DNA from: Acinetobacter sp. WU_MDCI_Axc73
Lineage (GTDB): Bacteria > Pseudomonadota > Gammaproteobacteria > Pseudomonadales > Moraxellaceae
Length of the DNA: 64,000 bases
Assembly (NCBI RefSeq): GCF_025562455.1
Contig: NZ_JAHPRO010000012.1
Location: 1-64,000, forward strand
Direction of reading: 5' to 3'
This document shows positions 27,581 through 38,554 of this stretch, piece by piece (the first letter of the stretch is position 1; every line of letters begins with the position of its first letter). The position numbers and the translations under genes are program-made. The notes below the pieces were generated by a model, which saw nothing but the letters and a program-made list of their open reading frames with translations, was not told the origin of the DNA and did not search any database.

Positions 27581-29986
27581 ATGACTCAACCATCTTCACA
27601 CTCAGGGCTCAGAACATTTACCGTTATTATTGCAATGGTATTTGGGCTGGTTCTGCTCGCTGGAGGTCTCTGGCTTACCTTTTTAGGTGGGTCTTTCTAT
27701 TATGTAGTTATAGGACTATTGTTCATCGCCTTTGCGACATTGCTTGGCAAACGTTCTGTCTCGGCCATCTGGTTATATGCAGCGCTTATGCTGGGTACAA
27801 CGATCTGGGCGATATGGGAAGTTGGGACAGACTTCTGGGCGCTTGCGCCACGTTTAGATATTTTAGGGTTGTTCGGTTTATGGTTGCTGATTCCTGCCAT
27901 TACCCGCGGTATGGTCAATGTTGCACCCAGCAAAATTGTATTGTCCTCAACATTAGCGATTGCTATCGCCGTGATGGTGTATTCGATTTTTAATGATCCT
28001 CAGGAAATTAATGGCGTCATTCAAAATCAACAACCTGCAACTGCGCAAAAAGTCGATGGTGTGGCTGATCAAGACTGGCCGGCCTATGGGCGTACTCAAG
28101 CAGGTGTACGTTATTCACCACTCAATCAAATTAATGAGCAAAATGTCAAGAACCTAAAAGTTGCTTGGACATTCCGTACAGGCGATTTTAAAAGTGGAAA
28201 TGACTCTGGTGAAACGACCAATCAGGTTACTCCAATCAAAATCGGCAACGACATGTATATGTGTACTACGCATCAATGGTTGATTGCCTTGGATCCTGCG
28301 ACAGGTAAAGAAAAATGGCGATTTGATCCGAAACTGAAAGCTGATAAAACCTATCAGCATTTAACTTGCCGTGGCGTGTCTTATTTTGATGCGGCGAATA
28401 CCGATGGTTTTGCAACTAGTTTGCAAAACAAAAAATCGAGTTCAACTGAATGTCCACGTAAGATTATTTTACCCGTCAATGATGGTCGTCTGGTTGCGGT
28501 TAATGCAGATACAGGTAAAGCGTGTTCTGACTTCGGTACAAATGGTCAGGTCGATCTACAAAAAGATATGCCTTATGCCTATCCGGGGGGCTATAACCCA
28601 ACTTCACCACCAGTCGTCACAGGAACGACGATTGTTATTGCTGGTTCTGTGACGGATAACTATTCATCTAAAGAACCGTCGGGTGTTATTCGCGGTTATG
28701 ACGTCAATACAGGCAAATTGCTATGGGTATTTGACACGGGTGCCGAAGATCCAAATGCAATTCCAGCGCCGGGTCAAACTTTTGTACATAACTCACCAAA
28801 TGCATGGGCTCCGCTTGCTTATGATGCTAAGGCGGATGTAGTTTTTGTCCCTACTGGTGTCGGTACTCCAGATATCTGGGGTGGTGACCGCACTCCGTTG
28901 AAAGAGCGCTATGCGAACTCTGTATTGGCGATTAATGCTTCGACTGGGAAGTTAATCTGGCATTTCCAAACCACACATCATGATTTGTGGGATATGGATG
29001 TACCATCACAACCGACCTTGGCAGATGTGAAAGACAAATCGGGACAAATGGTGCCTGCTGTATATGTCACTACGAAAACGGGTAATGTTTTTGTATTGGA
29101 TCGCCGTGATGGTAAAGCGATTGTGCCCATCACTGAACGTCCTGTACCACAAACGGTGAAACGTGGTCCTCAAACCAAAGGCGAACATTATTCACCGACG
29201 CAACCTTTCTCTGATCTGGATCTGGCGCCACAAAACAAACTCACAGATAAAGATATGTGGGGCGGTACCATGTTTGATCAACTGGTGTGCCGTATTCAAT
29301 TTAAACGATTGAATTATGATGGCATTTATACGCCACCATCTGAAAACGGTACATTGGTTTTCCCTGGGAATTTGGGTGTATTTGAATGGGGTGGTATTTC
29401 TGTCAACCCTGATCGTCAAGTCGCGGTAATGAATCCAATTGGTTTGCCATTCGTGACTAAGCTAATTCCAGAAAATCCAGACCGTGCAGAAACAGCAAAA
29501 GGGGCGGGAACTGAGCAAGGTGTTCAGCCGATGTATGGAGTTCCATATGGCGTTGAAATCAGTGCGTTTCTTTCTCCAATTGGCTTGCCTTGTAAGCAAC
29601 CTGCGTGGGGCTATGTTGCTGGTGTGGATTTAAATACACATCAAGTGGTTTGGAAAAAACGGATTGGAACGATTCGCGATAGTTTGCCTAAACTGTTCCA
29701 GTTGCCACCATTGAAAATTGGTGTGCCGGGTCTAGGTGGTTCGATTTCCACAGCAGGAAATGTCATGTTCGTAGGTGCAACTCAGGATAACTATTTACGC
29801 GCATTTAATGTGAGTAATGGTAAACAACTTTGGGAAGCACGTTTACCAGCGGGTGGACAAGCAACACCAATGACCTATGAGATCAATGGCAAACAATATG
29901 TGGTGATTATGGCTGGTGGTCATGGTTCATTTGGTACGAAGATGGGCGACTATCTGATGGCTTATGCCTTACCTGATTCCAAATAA
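27581..29986 (+). CDS. gcd: Membrane-bound PQQ-dependent glucose dehydrogenase
   Basis: 801 aa, the length of the Acinetobacter membrane glucose dehydrogenase. About five N-terminal membrane segments (residues 1-150) are followed by a periplasmic eight-bladed PQQ domain that starts DWPAYGRTQAGVRYSPLNQI. Tryptophan-docking repeats such as LLWVFDTG and LIWHFQTTHHDLWDMDVPSQP are present. It oxidises glucose and other aldoses to lactones and reduces ubiquinone. PQQ synthesis genes are not in the window. The quinate dehydrogenase QuiA is similar in layout; the gcd call rests on the oprB neighbour and recalled sequence. Confidence 0.9.
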   Translation: MTQPSSHSGLRTFTVIIAMVFGLVLLAGGLWLTFLGGSFYYVVIGLLFIAFATLLGKRSVSAIWLYAALMLGTTIWAIWEVGTDFWALAPRLDILGLFGLWLLIPAITRGMVNVAPSKIVLSSTLAIAIAVMVYSIFNDPQEINGVIQNQQPATAQKVDGVADQDWPAYGRTQAGVRYSPLNQINEQNVKNLKVAWTFRTGDFKSGNDSGETTNQVTPIKIGNDMYMCTTHQWLIALDPATGKEKWRFDPKLKADKTYQHLTCRGVSYFDAANTDGFATSLQNKKSSSTECPRKIILPVNDGRLVAVNADTGKACSDFGTNGQVDLQKDMPYAYPGGYNPTSPPVVTGTTIVIAGSVTDNYSSKEPSGVIRGYDVNTGKLLWVFDTGAEDPNAIPAPGQTFVHNSPNAWAPLAYDAKADVVFVPTGVGTPDIWGGDRTPLKERYANSVLAINASTGKLIWHFQTTHHDLWDMDVPSQPTLADVKDKSGQMVPAVYVTTKTGNVFVLDRRDGKAIVPITERPVPQTVKRGPQTKGEHYSPTQPFSDLDLAPQNKLTDKDMWGGTMFDQLVCRIQFKRLNYDGIYTPPSENGTLVFPGNLGVFEWGGISVNPDRQVAVMNPIGLPFVTKLIPENPDRAETAKGAGTEQGVQPMYGVPYGVEISAFLSPIGLPCKQPAWGYVAGVDLNTHQVVWKKRIGTIRDSLPKLFQLPPLKIGVPGLGGSISTAGNVMFVGATQDNYLRAFNVSNGKQLWEARLPAGGQATPMTYEINGKQYVVIMAGGHGSFGTKMGDYLMAYALPDSK

Positions 29987-30010
29987 ACATCAATATAGTT
30001 AAATAAATGG

Positions 30011-30040
30011 AAAAGCTCAGATTAATTCTGGGCTTTTTTA
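30011..30040 (+). terminator. Terminator after oprB-gcd
   Basis: AAAAGCTCAG and CTGGGCTTTT form a stem with G-U pairs, followed by a run of T, 25 bp after the gcd stop. Confidence 0.8.
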
Positions 30041-30166
30041 TAAAAAATGACGTGTAAAATGTCTTATCAATAAAATCGTTATTAAATATCCAAAAAAAGC
30101 ATTTTGTTGATGAATCAAAGCTCGTTATGCTATCCGCCTTTACAATGAATCTACTAGCCATACGCC

Positions 30167-31810
30167 ATGTATTTATATACTGATTTCGATCAACAACTGG
30201 TCAATGAACGCGTTGCTCAGTTTCGCGATCAAACAGAACGCTATCTCGCTGGAAAGCTTACCGAAGATGAATATCGTCCATTGCGTTTGCAAAACGGTCT
30301 TTATGTACAACGTTACGCACCAATGCTTCGTATTGCCGTGCCGTATGGCTTAATGAACTCAAAACAATTACGTAAGATTGCAGAGATTTCAACTGAATAT
30401 GACCGTGGCTATGCGCACGTTTCTACACGTCAAAATATTCAGTTAAACTGGCCTGCACTTGAAGATGTGCCCGATATTTTGGCTGAACTCGCAACAGTAC
30501 AAATGCATGCCATTCAAACCAGTGGTAACTGTATTCGTAATACAACAACAGATCAGTATGCAGGTGTTGTGGCAGGCGAAATTGCTGATCCACGTCCAAC
30601 GTGTGAGTTGATTCGTCAGTGGAGTACATTCCACCCAGAGTTTGCATTTTTACCGCGTAAATTCAAAATTGCTGTTTCTGCACTTGAAGAAAAAGACCGT
30701 GCTGCAACATCGTTTCATGATATTGGCGTATATATCGTTAAAAATGCAGCAGGTGAGATTGGTTATAAAATCAAAGTGGGTGGCGGTTTAGGTCGTACTC
30801 CAGTGATTGGTAGCTTTATCCGTGAGTTTTTACCACGTGAAGATTTAATTGCTTATCTAGAAGCAGTACTACGTGTATATAACTTACATGGTCGTCGTGA
30901 TAACAAATATAAAGCCCGCATTAAAATTTTAGTGAAAGCTTTGACGCCTGAAGTATTTGCTGAAAAAGTTGAGGCTGAATTTGCCCATACGCGTGAAACG
31001 TTAAAAATTCAGCCAGAAGTATTGAAGAAACTCGATCAAGTCTTTACTCCTTTTGACTATCAAGTCTTGGATGATCAAGATTTCTCTGCATTATTTGTTG
31101 AATATCCAAAATTCAAGCAGTGGTTTAATGTCAATACTTATGCTCATAAAGTCAAAGGCTATCGTATCGTTACGATTAGTTTAAAACGTGCAGGTGTTGC
31201 ACCGGGCGATATGACCACTGAGGAAATGAATTTGATTGCTGATTTGGCAGACAAATATACCTTTGGTGAATTGCGTACCACGCATGAACAAAATATTTCA
31301 CTGGCTGATGTCCCGCAAAAAGATTTGTTTGAATTGTGGCAAACACTTGAGCAAAACAATATGGCGCGCGCGCATATTGGTTTCCTAACTGACATTATCT
31401 GCTGTCCGGGTGGTGATTTCTGTTCGTTGGCCAATGCCAAATCGATTCCAATTTCAGAAGCAATTACCCGTCGTTTTGAAGATCTGGATACGATTTATAA
31501 TCTGGGACAACTAGATTTGAACATCTCAGGTTGTATGAATGCCTGTGGTCATCACCATGTTGGGAATATTGGTATTTTAGGTGTTGATAAAAAAGGTGCT
31601 GAATTCTATCAAATCACATTAGGTGGTAATTCAGATCATGATGCTTCGATTGGCGACATTCTTGGACCATCGTTTGCTGCTGAAGTGGTGCCTGATGTTA
31701 TTGAAGAAATTTTAAATACCTATCTTGATTTGCGTACTGATACCGAACGTTTTATTGATACCTATCGTCGTGTTGGCATTCAACCATTTAAGGAGCGTGC
31801 ATATGCTTAA
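30167..31810 (+). CDS. cysI: Nitrite/sulfite reductase, siroheme hemoprotein
   Basis: 547 aa. It has two ferredoxin-like nitrite/sulfite reductase half-domains. The residues binding the 4Fe-4S cluster and siroheme are in ICCPGGDFCSLANAKS and SGCMNACGHHHVGNIG. An upstream STRQNIQLNWP and TSGNCIRNTTTD are typical of the sulfite reductase family. It is expected to reduce sulfite to sulfide for cysteine synthesis. The DUF934 gene overlaps its end by 8 bp, a frequent partner of this CysI type. Nitrite as substrate cannot be excluded. Confidence 0.9.
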   Translation: MYLYTDFDQQLVNERVAQFRDQTERYLAGKLTEDEYRPLRLQNGLYVQRYAPMLRIAVPYGLMNSKQLRKIAEISTEYDRGYAHVSTRQNIQLNWPALEDVPDILAELATVQMHAIQTSGNCIRNTTTDQYAGVVAGEIADPRPTCELIRQWSTFHPEFAFLPRKFKIAVSALEEKDRAATSFHDIGVYIVKNAAGEIGYKIKVGGGLGRTPVIGSFIREFLPREDLIAYLEAVLRVYNLHGRRDNKYKARIKILVKALTPEVFAEKVEAEFAHTRETLKIQPEVLKKLDQVFTPFDYQVLDDQDFSALFVEYPKFKQWFNVNTYAHKVKGYRIVTISLKRAGVAPGDMTTEEMNLIADLADKYTFGELRTTHEQNISLADVPQKDLFELWQTLEQNNMARAHIGFLTDIICCPGGDFCSLANAKSIPISEAITRRFEDLDTIYNLGQLDLNISGCMNACGHHHVGNIGILGVDKKGAEFYQITLGGNSDHDASIGDILGPSFAAEVVPDVIEEILNTYLDLRTDTERFIDTYRRVGIQPFKERAYA

Positions 31811-32288
31811 TCCAGCCTTACAGGTACTGTTTAAAGATGGCACGATTGTAGACAATAGTTATCAGTTGATTGCTGAAGACGGTGCAATTCCTCAAGGTGA
31901 TGTTGTTTTAACTACAGATCAATTGGATCAATTAGCTCATATTCAAGGTAAAAAAGCCTTGTATGTAACGGTAAATGACTCACCAGAAACACATGAATTT
32001 CCATTGAATCAGCTTGATGCAATTTTTATCGAATTTGCTGGCTTTAATGATGGTCGTGGTTATTCGTTTGCGGCACTATTACGCCGTCAGGGTTATCAAG
32101 GTGAATTACGTGCGGTCGGTGATATTTTTAAGGATGTACTGAATTACCTCAAACGTTCTGGCTTTGATAGTTTTGTGGTCAAAGAAGGTAAGGATATTCA
32201 AGAAGCTGCTGCGGGTTTAAATGATTTTAAACATCCGTATCAAGCTTCGACGGCTGTGACACAAGCTGAATATCAGACTGGCGCATAA
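31803..32288 (+). CDS. DUF934 family protein, sulfite-reduction partner
   Basis: 161 aa from ATG 31803, with AAGGAG spaced correctly; the longer frame from 31725 lies inside cysI and is rejected. Typical DUF934 features: LDAIFIEFAGFNDGRGYSFAALLRRQGY, LRAVGDIFKDVLNYLKRSGFDSF. Such proteins almost always neighbour cysI and are thought to assist sulfite or electron transfer, though the biochemical role is not settled. The 8-bp overlap suggests coupled translation. A UUCG-looped terminator follows. Confidence 0.9.
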   Translation: MLNPALQVLFKDGTIVDNSYQLIAEDGAIPQGDVVLTTDQLDQLAHIQGKKALYVTVNDSPETHEFPLNQLDAIFIEFAGFNDGRGYSFAALLRRQGYQGELRAVGDIFKDVLNYLKRSGFDSFVVKEGKDIQEAAAGLNDFKHPYQASTAVTQAEYQTGA

Positions 32289-32311
32289 TTTAAATCGGTG
32301 CGATTTGATGG

Positions 32312-32340
32312 AAAAGCTAAACTTCGGTTTGGCTTTTTTT
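32312..32340 (+). terminator. Terminator after cysI-DUF934
   Basis: AAAAGCTAAAC-TTCG-GTTTGGCTTTT with a following T run; the UUCG tetraloop is highly stable. Confidence 0.88.
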
Positions 32341-32362
32341 GTTTGAGCTATTTGGAGATGAT

Positions 32363-32400
32363 AAAAAACCGTACGCTGATATTTCAGCGTAAGGTTTTTT
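32363..32400 (-). terminator. Terminator after proS
   Basis: AAAAAACC and GGTTTTTT flank an ACGCTGA/TCAGCGT stem, with T runs in both directions. It is 14 bp past the proS stop. Confidence 0.85.
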
Positions 32401-32413
32401 TACCTTATGAAGA

Positions 32414-34129
32414 TTAAGCTTTTAACTTCGCGAGTAATTCTTCTTTACTTAGGTTGATCGACTCAGCATCGCGACGGCCTTTATATTCAAAAGTCCCTGC
32501 ATCCAAGCCTTTTTCACCAATCACGATACGGTGAGGAATGCCTGTTAGCTCAAGATCTGAGAATTTAACGCCGGGACGTTCGTTACGGTCATCAAGTAAT
32601 ACATCATAACCTTGTGCTTGTAACTCGGCATACAAGGCTTCTGCTGCTTCCATTGTTTTTGGTGATTTGTGTGCATTCATTGGCACAATCGCGACTTCAA
32701 ACGGTGCAATTGCTGATGGCCAGATAATGCCCTTGTCATCATAGTTTTGTTCAATAGCAGATGCGACAACACGTGTCACCCCAATACCATAACAGCCCAT
32801 GGTCACTACCACAGGTTTACCATCATCACCAAGGACAGTACAGTTGAGTGCTTCTGAATACTTTTGACCTAATTGGAAGATGTGTCCAACTTCGATCCCA
32901 CGTTTGATTTGAAGTACACCTTGACCATCTGGAGATGGATCACCATCAACCACGTTGCGTAGATCATAAACTTCGCTAAATGTAGCATCACGTTCCCAGT
33001 TCACGCCTGTTGCATGTTTATCTGCTTCGTTAGCACCGGCAATAAAGTCAGATAATACCGATGCTGCACGGTCGATAATTACGGTGATGCCTTTTTCAAC
33101 CAGACCTTGTGGGCCAACATAACCTGCGGTTAAACCGAGTTCTTGTAATTGAGTTTCAGTAGCAAAAGTTAAAGGTGCTGCAATTAGTGGATGATGTTCA
33201 GCTTTAATTTCATTGAGTTCGTGATCACCACGTAAGAATAATGCGATGACCGGTATATTGCCTTTTTCATCAACATTCCCTTGTACAAGTAGGGCTTTAA
33301 CAGACTGTTTTGGATCTGCATTTAGAAATGCACAAACGTCAGCAATGGTTTTTTGATTTGGTGTTTCGATCACAGTCAATGTTTGTGCAGGAGTGGCACG
33401 CTCACCGACCAACACTGCTTCAGCCTTTTCTACGTTAGCAGCGTAATCCGATTCGGTTGAAAATACGATATCATCTTCACCGCTATCCGCTAAAACATGA
33501 AACTCATGTGAACCTGAACCGCCAATTGAACCAGTATCGGCTTGTACAGGGCGGAAGTCTAAGCCTAAACAGGTGAAGATACGACAATAGGTGTCATACA
33601 TGTTGTCATAAGTTTCTTGTAAGGATGCTTGATCGACATGGAATGAATAAGCATCTTTCATGATGAATTCACGAGAACGCATTACACCAAAACGTGGACG
33701 AATTTCGTCACGGAATTTGGTCTGAATTTGATAAAAGTTGATAGGCAATTGTTTATAACTTTTCAGTTCATTACGCGCGAGATCAGTGATCACTTCTTCG
33801 TGCGTTGGGCCAAGCACAAACGGATTATCATGACGATCTTTAAAACGTAAAAGTTCTGGGCCGTATTGTACATAACGACCAGATTCTTCCCAAAGACTTG
33901 CAGGCTGAGTCACGGGCATGAATACTTCAAGTGCACCTGAGCGATTCATTTCTTCACGTACAATCGCTTCGACTTTATTTAACACACGTACACCCATCGG
34001 CAGCCAAGTGTATAAACCTGAAGCCAATTTACGAATCATCCCAGCTCTAAGCATGAGCTGATGCGAAATCACTTCCGCATCATTTGGGGTTTCTCTTAAC
34101 GTTGCAAATAAAAAGCGGCTTGCGCGCAT
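32414..34129 (-). CDS. proS: Prolyl-tRNA synthetase
   Basis: 571 aa from ATG 34129 ([20 protein letters not shown]), the bacterial standard start; the longer frame to 34225 is rejected. Class II synthetase motif 1 region ([20 protein letters not shown]), motif 2 ([22 protein letters not shown]) and motif 3 ([17 protein letters not shown]) are present, with an editing INS domain between motifs 2 and 3 and an anticodon domain at the C-terminus. It charges tRNA-Pro. It follows the RND permease gene by about 100 bp on the same strand. Confidence 0.96.
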   Translation of the reverse strand: MRASRFLFATLRETPNDAEVISHQLMLRAGMIRKLASGLYTWLPMGVRVLNKVEAIVREEMNRSGALEVFMPVTQPASLWEESGRYVQYGPELLRFKDRHDNPFVLGPTHEEVITDLARNELKSYKQLPINFYQIQTKFRDEIRPRFGVMRSREFIMKDAYSFHVDQASLQETYDNMYDTYCRIFTCLGLDFRPVQADTGSIGGSGSHEFHVLADSGEDDIVFSTESDYAANVEKAEAVLVGERATPAQTLTVIETPNQKTIADVCAFLNADPKQSVKALLVQGNVDEKGNIPVIALFLRGDHELNEIKAEHHPLIAAPLTFATETQLQELGLTAGYVGPQGLVEKGITVIIDRAASVLSDFIAGANEADKHATGVNWERDATFSEVYDLRNVVDGDPSPDGQGVLQIKRGIEVGHIFQLGQKYSEALNCTVLGDDGKPVVVTMGCYGIGVTRVVASAIEQNYDDKGIIWPSAIAPFEVAIVPMNAHKSPKTMEAAEALYAELQAQGYDVLLDDRNERPGVKFSDLELTGIPHRIVIGEKGLDAGTFEYKGRRDAESINLSKEELLAKLKA

Positions 34130-34233
34130 GGAAACTGTCCTAAAAGTGGGCTCTGAGATAGAGCACGATAAAAACACAAGATTATACGATAAAAAATGAG
34201 ATGAATATTTCACCTCATTCAACAAAGACCAGA

Positions 34234-37200
34234 TTATGACATTAATTTACGGGTTTGACGCAACAAGAAATTTTTCAAATCATCCAAATAGGTAAAAATC
34301 ACAGGTACCACTACTAATGTGAGTAGGGTAGAGGTAATGACACCCCCAATGACCGCATGCGCCATCGGTGCACTTTGTTCGCCGCCTTCACCTAGCCCTA
34401 ATGCCAATGGAATCATGCCCATCACCATGGCACTGGTGGTCATTAAAATAGGACGCAAACGGGTCTTACCTGCCTGAATGATCGCATCATAGCGAGTTTC
34501 ACCGCGTTCCATTGCTTTTTTGATAAAATCAATCAACAGAATAGCGTTCTTAGTGACCAGACCCATTAGCATGATGATGCCAATAATAGAAAACAGATTC
34601 ATGGTACTTTGAAATAAAAATAAGGCCAAAAATACCCCAATCAAAGACAAAGGCAAGGACGCCATAATCGCAGCAGGGTGAATAAAGCTATTAAATTGTG
34701 AACCTAAAACAATATAAATAAACACAATCGATAGGGTAATGGCAGTGAGTGCATAACCCGCTGATTCAGCCATATCAGCATTGGAACCTTGGGTATCAAA
34801 ACTATATCCAGCGGGCAGTTTAAAGTTCTTCTGCAAGTGATCAATGTCCTTGCCAATGTCACCTGCTGGACGACCGGAGGTATTGGCTTCAACCAGAACT
34901 TCACGTGCCAAATCACGGCGATTGATTTGTGAAGCACCTAAGGTCTGCTCAAATTTTGCGACGGTTGCAAAAGGCACCAAAATCGGTTGTCCATTGGTAT
35001 CGGTTTTAGAGGAGGTGAGGTAAAGATTTTCCAAATCGCTTGGTAATGCACGGCTATGTTCGGCTAGACGTAAATTAACATCATAGGATTCGCCTCGTTC
35101 ATCTTGCCATGTGGTGACATCATCTCCTGCGATCAATGGTCGAATCGTATTGGCGATTTGATTGACAGAAAGTCCAAGATCACTGGCTAATACTCGGTGA
35201 ATCTGAATCGATAAAGTTGGTTTTGGTTGTTTGAGCGAGCTTTCAAGATCGACTACCCCTTTTATTTTTCCCATTTGAGCCATAAAACGATCTGAAATAC
35301 GTTGCAGTTCATCTAAATCTGGGCCTTTAATTGAAATCATGATGGGCTTTTGTCCACCAGACACGGTTTCATCTGCCGATGCGACAGAGGTAACGGTGAT
35401 TCCAGCAACTCGTTTTAAACGTTCACGAAATTCATTGTTTAATTCGGTCAGCGTTTGGCTACGTTCATTTCTAGGTGTCACCGTGACCCTTAAACTCGCA
35501 TGATTTTTACCACGATCTGTGATGCCGTTGATCACACCATAAGTCGATTTGACTTGTGGATGCTGACGAATGATTTGATTGACCTGATTCAGTTTGGCCT
35601 GAGTATATTGCAATGAAGCATCCACTGGAGTTTCAAACTTAATGCGAATCTCGCCTTTATCAGGCGTTGGTACAAATTCGGTTCCAATCAGTTTAGATAA
35701 GCCTAGAGCTCCAATTAACGATGCAATTGCAATTAAAATCGTGATAAAACGAAATCGTAAGGCAAGTTTGAGTAAGTGTTCATAAACATGACTTAAGTTG
35801 TCTAGCTTTTGGGAAATCCATTGAAAAAAACGTTTCATCCGACTAGGTGGGTTGTTATTTTTTTTCTCTTGCCAATGCGCGGATAGCATTGGATCTAGAG
35901 TAAAACTCACAAACATGGATATAAGCACTGCGGTACTTACTGTGACACCAAACTGATAGAAAAAGCGCCCAATAATTCCGCCCATAAAAGCCACAGGTAA
36001 AAAAACCGCGACAATGGTCAGCGTAGTTGCCAAAACAGCCAGCCCAATTTCTTTCGTTCCATCCAGTGCCGCAGTCACATGATCTTTGCCCATTTCGGCA
36101 TGGCGAACAATGTTTTCACGTACCACAATTGCATCATCAATGAGTAAGCCAATACAAAGTGATAATGCCAACAGTGTCATCATGTTGATACTAAACCCAA
36201 ACGCCCAGATAAAAGTCAGGGTTCCGAGTAAAGCAATAGGTAGGGTCAACCCTGTAATGATGGTTGAACGGAAAGAGCCTAAAAATAGTAAAACAATTAA
36301 AACAGCCAGTAATGCGCCTTCAATAATGGTACGCGCTACATCTTTAATCGAAGCGCGAATCCCTTTTGAACTATCAACGACCACATTTAAACTGGCCCCT
36401 TGAGGGAGCTGGGTTTTAATTTTTTCTAACACTTTATAGGTGTTGTCCACCACCTGAATGACGTTAGCATCAGAGCTTCGCAAAATATCAACTGCCACAG
36501 CTGCCTTTCCATTCAGATAAGCGCCTGTTTCTAAGTCGGCCTGACTGTCTTCTACTTTTGCAATCTGTTTAAGATAAATCGGCGCGCCATTTTTATTGGC
36601 CACCACTAAATCACCAAATCCGTGAGGATAAATCACTTTAGATTGAATTTCGATAACCAGTTCAGAGTCAGGTTGTTTGAGTGTGCCGCCTGGAACTTCA
36701 ACATTTTCATTTTTTAAAGTGTTAATCACCTGATCAATTCCAATGCCATAGCTTTGTAATTGTTGAGGATTAATTTCAATACGAATTTGACGTTTGGCAT
36801 CACCCAATAAATTAACTGTCCCAACGCCAGGCACCGTTCTGAGTTGAGGTAAAATCCGCTGATCCAAATAAGAGCTAAAATCACGCAAAGACATTGAACC
36901 AGATTCAAAGACCACTGACATAATCGCATTACTGGCGGGGTCATAGCGTTCAACCACGGGGTCTTCGATTTCATCACGAAAGTTCGATTTAACGACAGCA
37001 ATTTTATCGCGAACGTCTTGCGCAGCGACACTGGAAGGTACATCCAGATTAAATTCGGCAATAATCATCGACAATCCTTCACTGGACTGCGACGTAATCT
37101 GTTTTAAACCTGAAATTGTATTAATCTGATCTTCGAGTTTTTTTGTAATTTCGGATTCAACAGCTTCAGGTGACGCGCCTGGGTAATTGGTATAGACCAC

Positions 37201-37335
37201 TACAAATGGAAAGTCGACATCAGGAAATTCTTCTACGCCCATACGTTGCCATGATGCCAATCCCAGTACCATCAGACAAAACATCATCATGATGGTAAAC
37301 ACTGGATATTTGACACTAATTCGGGTAAACCACAT
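34234..37335 (-). CDS. RND-family efflux permease (HAE1-type)
   Basis: 1033 aa, the standard RND length. The N-terminal membrane segment leads to [22 protein letters not shown], matching MdtB/MexF-like proteins. The proton-relay pair is in [13 protein letters not shown] (TM4). Two large periplasmic loops and a C-terminal [16 protein letters not shown] (TM10/11 region) are present. With its adaptor gene 28 bp upstream, it would extrude compounds; no outer-membrane channel gene is adjacent, so a shared TolC-type protein is likely. The family member could not be named with confidence. Confidence 0.9.
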   Translation of the reverse strand: MWFTRISVKYPVFTIMMMFCLMVLGLASWQRMGVEEFPDVDFPFVVVYTNYPGASPEAVESEITKKLEDQINTISGLKQITSQSSEGLSMIIAEFNLDVPSSVAAQDVRDKIAVVKSNFRDEIEDPVVERYDPASNAIMSVVFESGSMSLRDFSSYLDQRILPQLRTVPGVGTVNLLGDAKRQIRIEINPQQLQSYGIGIDQVINTLKNENVEVPGGTLKQPDSELVIEIQSKVIYPHGFGDLVVANKNGAPIYLKQIAKVEDSQADLETGAYLNGKAAVAVDILRSSDANVIQVVDNTYKVLEKIKTQLPQGASLNVVVDSSKGIRASIKDVARTIIEGALLAVLIVLLFLGSFRSTIITGLTLPIALLGTLTFIWAFGFSINMMTLLALSLCIGLLIDDAIVVRENIVRHAEMGKDHVTAALDGTKEIGLAVLATTLTIVAVFLPVAFMGGIIGRFFYQFGVTVSTAVLISMFVSFTLDPMLSAHWQEKKNNNPPSRMKRFFQWISQKLDNLSHVYEHLLKLALRFRFITILIAIASLIGALGLSKLIGTEFVPTPDKGEIRIKFETPVDASLQYTQAKLNQVNQIIRQHPQVKSTYGVINGITDRGKNHASLRVTVTPRNERSQTLTELNNEFRERLKRVAGITVTSVASADETVSGGQKPIMISIKGPDLDELQRISDRFMAQMGKIKGVVDLESSLKQPKPTLSIQIHRVLASDLGLSVNQIANTIRPLIAGDDVTTWQDERGESYDVNLRLAEHSRALPSDLENLYLTSSKTDTNGQPILVPFATVAKFEQTLGASQINRRDLAREVLVEANTSGRPAGDIGKDIDHLQKNFKLPAGYSFDTQGSNADMAESAGYALTAITLSIVFIYIVLGSQFNSFIHPAAIMASLPLSLIGVFLALFLFQSTMNLFSIIGIIMLMGLVTKNAILLIDFIKKAMERGETRYDAIIQAGKTRLRPILMTTSAMVMGMIPLALGLGEGGEQSAPMAHAVIGGVITSTLLTLVVVPVIFTYLDDLKNFLLRQTRKLMS

Positions 37336-37363
37336 CGCTATTGAGTCCTAAAAAATCGTTCTT

Positions 37364-38494
37364 TTATTTGTTGTTTGCAGAGGATTGATCTGAATTAGAA
37401 AATACCACTGATTTATTTTCATCGGCATCATCAAATTGAATTCGGCTGACTGAGTCTTGATTTTGCAAACCTGTTACCACTGCTTTGTTCTCGGCAAAAC
37501 GTTTTTCTAATACTTGAATATTGATTTTAAGCAGTTTTTGTTGACGAACGACCCACACATAAGGTGAGTGATCCAGACTTTGGATACTGTCCAATGGGAT
37601 AATCTGCCCCTGTACTTGATCTTGATTTAAAATAACACCTTCGATAAAAGCACCAATACTGAGCGAGTTGATGCTTTCAGTCGGTCGAGCAAAAAACTCG
37701 ATTTGACGGCTGACTTGATTGGCTACAGGTGAAATACGAGTCAGAACGGCATTGAGTTGTGTTGAATTACCTTGAATTGTGTATTGAATTTTTTGGCCAA
37801 TACGCAATGCTGATTGTTGCTCCAAGGGTAATTGAGCCTGAATTTCCAATTGTTCAGGATTCACAATTTCAAATAAAGTTTGCCCTGAAGTCACCGTTTG
37901 ACCTGGTTCAACCTCTCGTTTGGTTATCACACCAGTAAGCGGACTGCGAATAATACCATCCAGATCAGCTTTATGCGCAATGTCTAAATTAGCCTTTTGA
38001 GCGTTTACTGTTTCAAGTTGGGCTTTGTAGTCAACCTGACTTTGTTCATATTCAACTCGTGAAATAAAACCCTGATCTAAGAGTCTTTTTTTACGCTGCA
38101 TCAAGTTATAAGAAAGTTCTGCCTGCGCTTTAGCAGACGCAAGATTGGCTTGTGCTTGCGCTAAGCGAGCAGCATTATCCTGATTATTTAAACGCACTAA
38201 AATCTGATTTTTTGTCACCTGCTGTCCGACATCGGCATTGACCTGCGTGGCGGTTGCGGAAACTTGTGACTGAATCGAGCTTTGTTGGGTAGCACGAATC
38301 GTACCTGTAAATGCAGTTTTACGTTCCAGTGTGCCTGTTGAGACTGGAATTAGATCTTGCTGGATCATATCAATGTTCTCAGTTTTATTGGCTTGTGATG
38401 ATTCTGTGCTAGAACGATGACAGGCAGTGAGAACAAGACTAGAACTTAAACACAGTACAGTAATATAAAATGCAGTGCCTGACACTTTGTGCAT
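37364..38494 (-). CDS. RND efflux periplasmic adaptor (membrane fusion lipoprotein)
   Basis: 376 aa. The N-terminus has a lipobox (LVLTACHRSS), so it is probably lipid-anchored. The barrel-sandwich and lipoyl half-motifs are visible: RATQQSSIQSQVSATATQV and SPLTGVITKREVEPGQTV, separated by a coiled-coil hairpin rich in Gln, Ala and Lys (residues 110-175). A beta-barrel domain follows. It pairs with the downstream permease as one operon. Substrate unknown. Confidence 0.9.
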   Translation of the reverse strand: MHKVSGTAFYITVLCLSSSLVLTACHRSSTESSQANKTENIDMIQQDLIPVSTGTLERKTAFTGTIRATQQSSIQSQVSATATQVNADVGQQVTKNQILVRLNNQDNAARLAQAQANLASAKAQAELSYNLMQRKKRLLDQGFISRVEYEQSQVDYKAQLETVNAQKANLDIAHKADLDGIIRSPLTGVITKREVEPGQTVTSGQTLFEIVNPEQLEIQAQLPLEQQSALRIGQKIQYTIQGNSTQLNAVLTRISPVANQVSRQIEFFARPTESINSLSIGAFIEGVILNQDQVQGQIIPLDSIQSLDHSPYVWVVRQQKLLKINIQVLEKRFAENKAVVTGLQNQDSVSRIQFDDADENKSVVFSNSDQSSANNK

Positions 38495-38554
38495 GCCTAA
38501 TCATCCTCAAGTTAATGACATTCATTGTTTTATTTAGTGTCAGGATTATAACGA

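Noticed and set aside
27581-29986. Quinate/shikimate dehydrogenase QuiA instead of Gcd
   Set aside because: Layout is similar, but the length of 801 aa, the oprB neighbour and absence of quinate catabolism genes favour glucose dehydrogenase.
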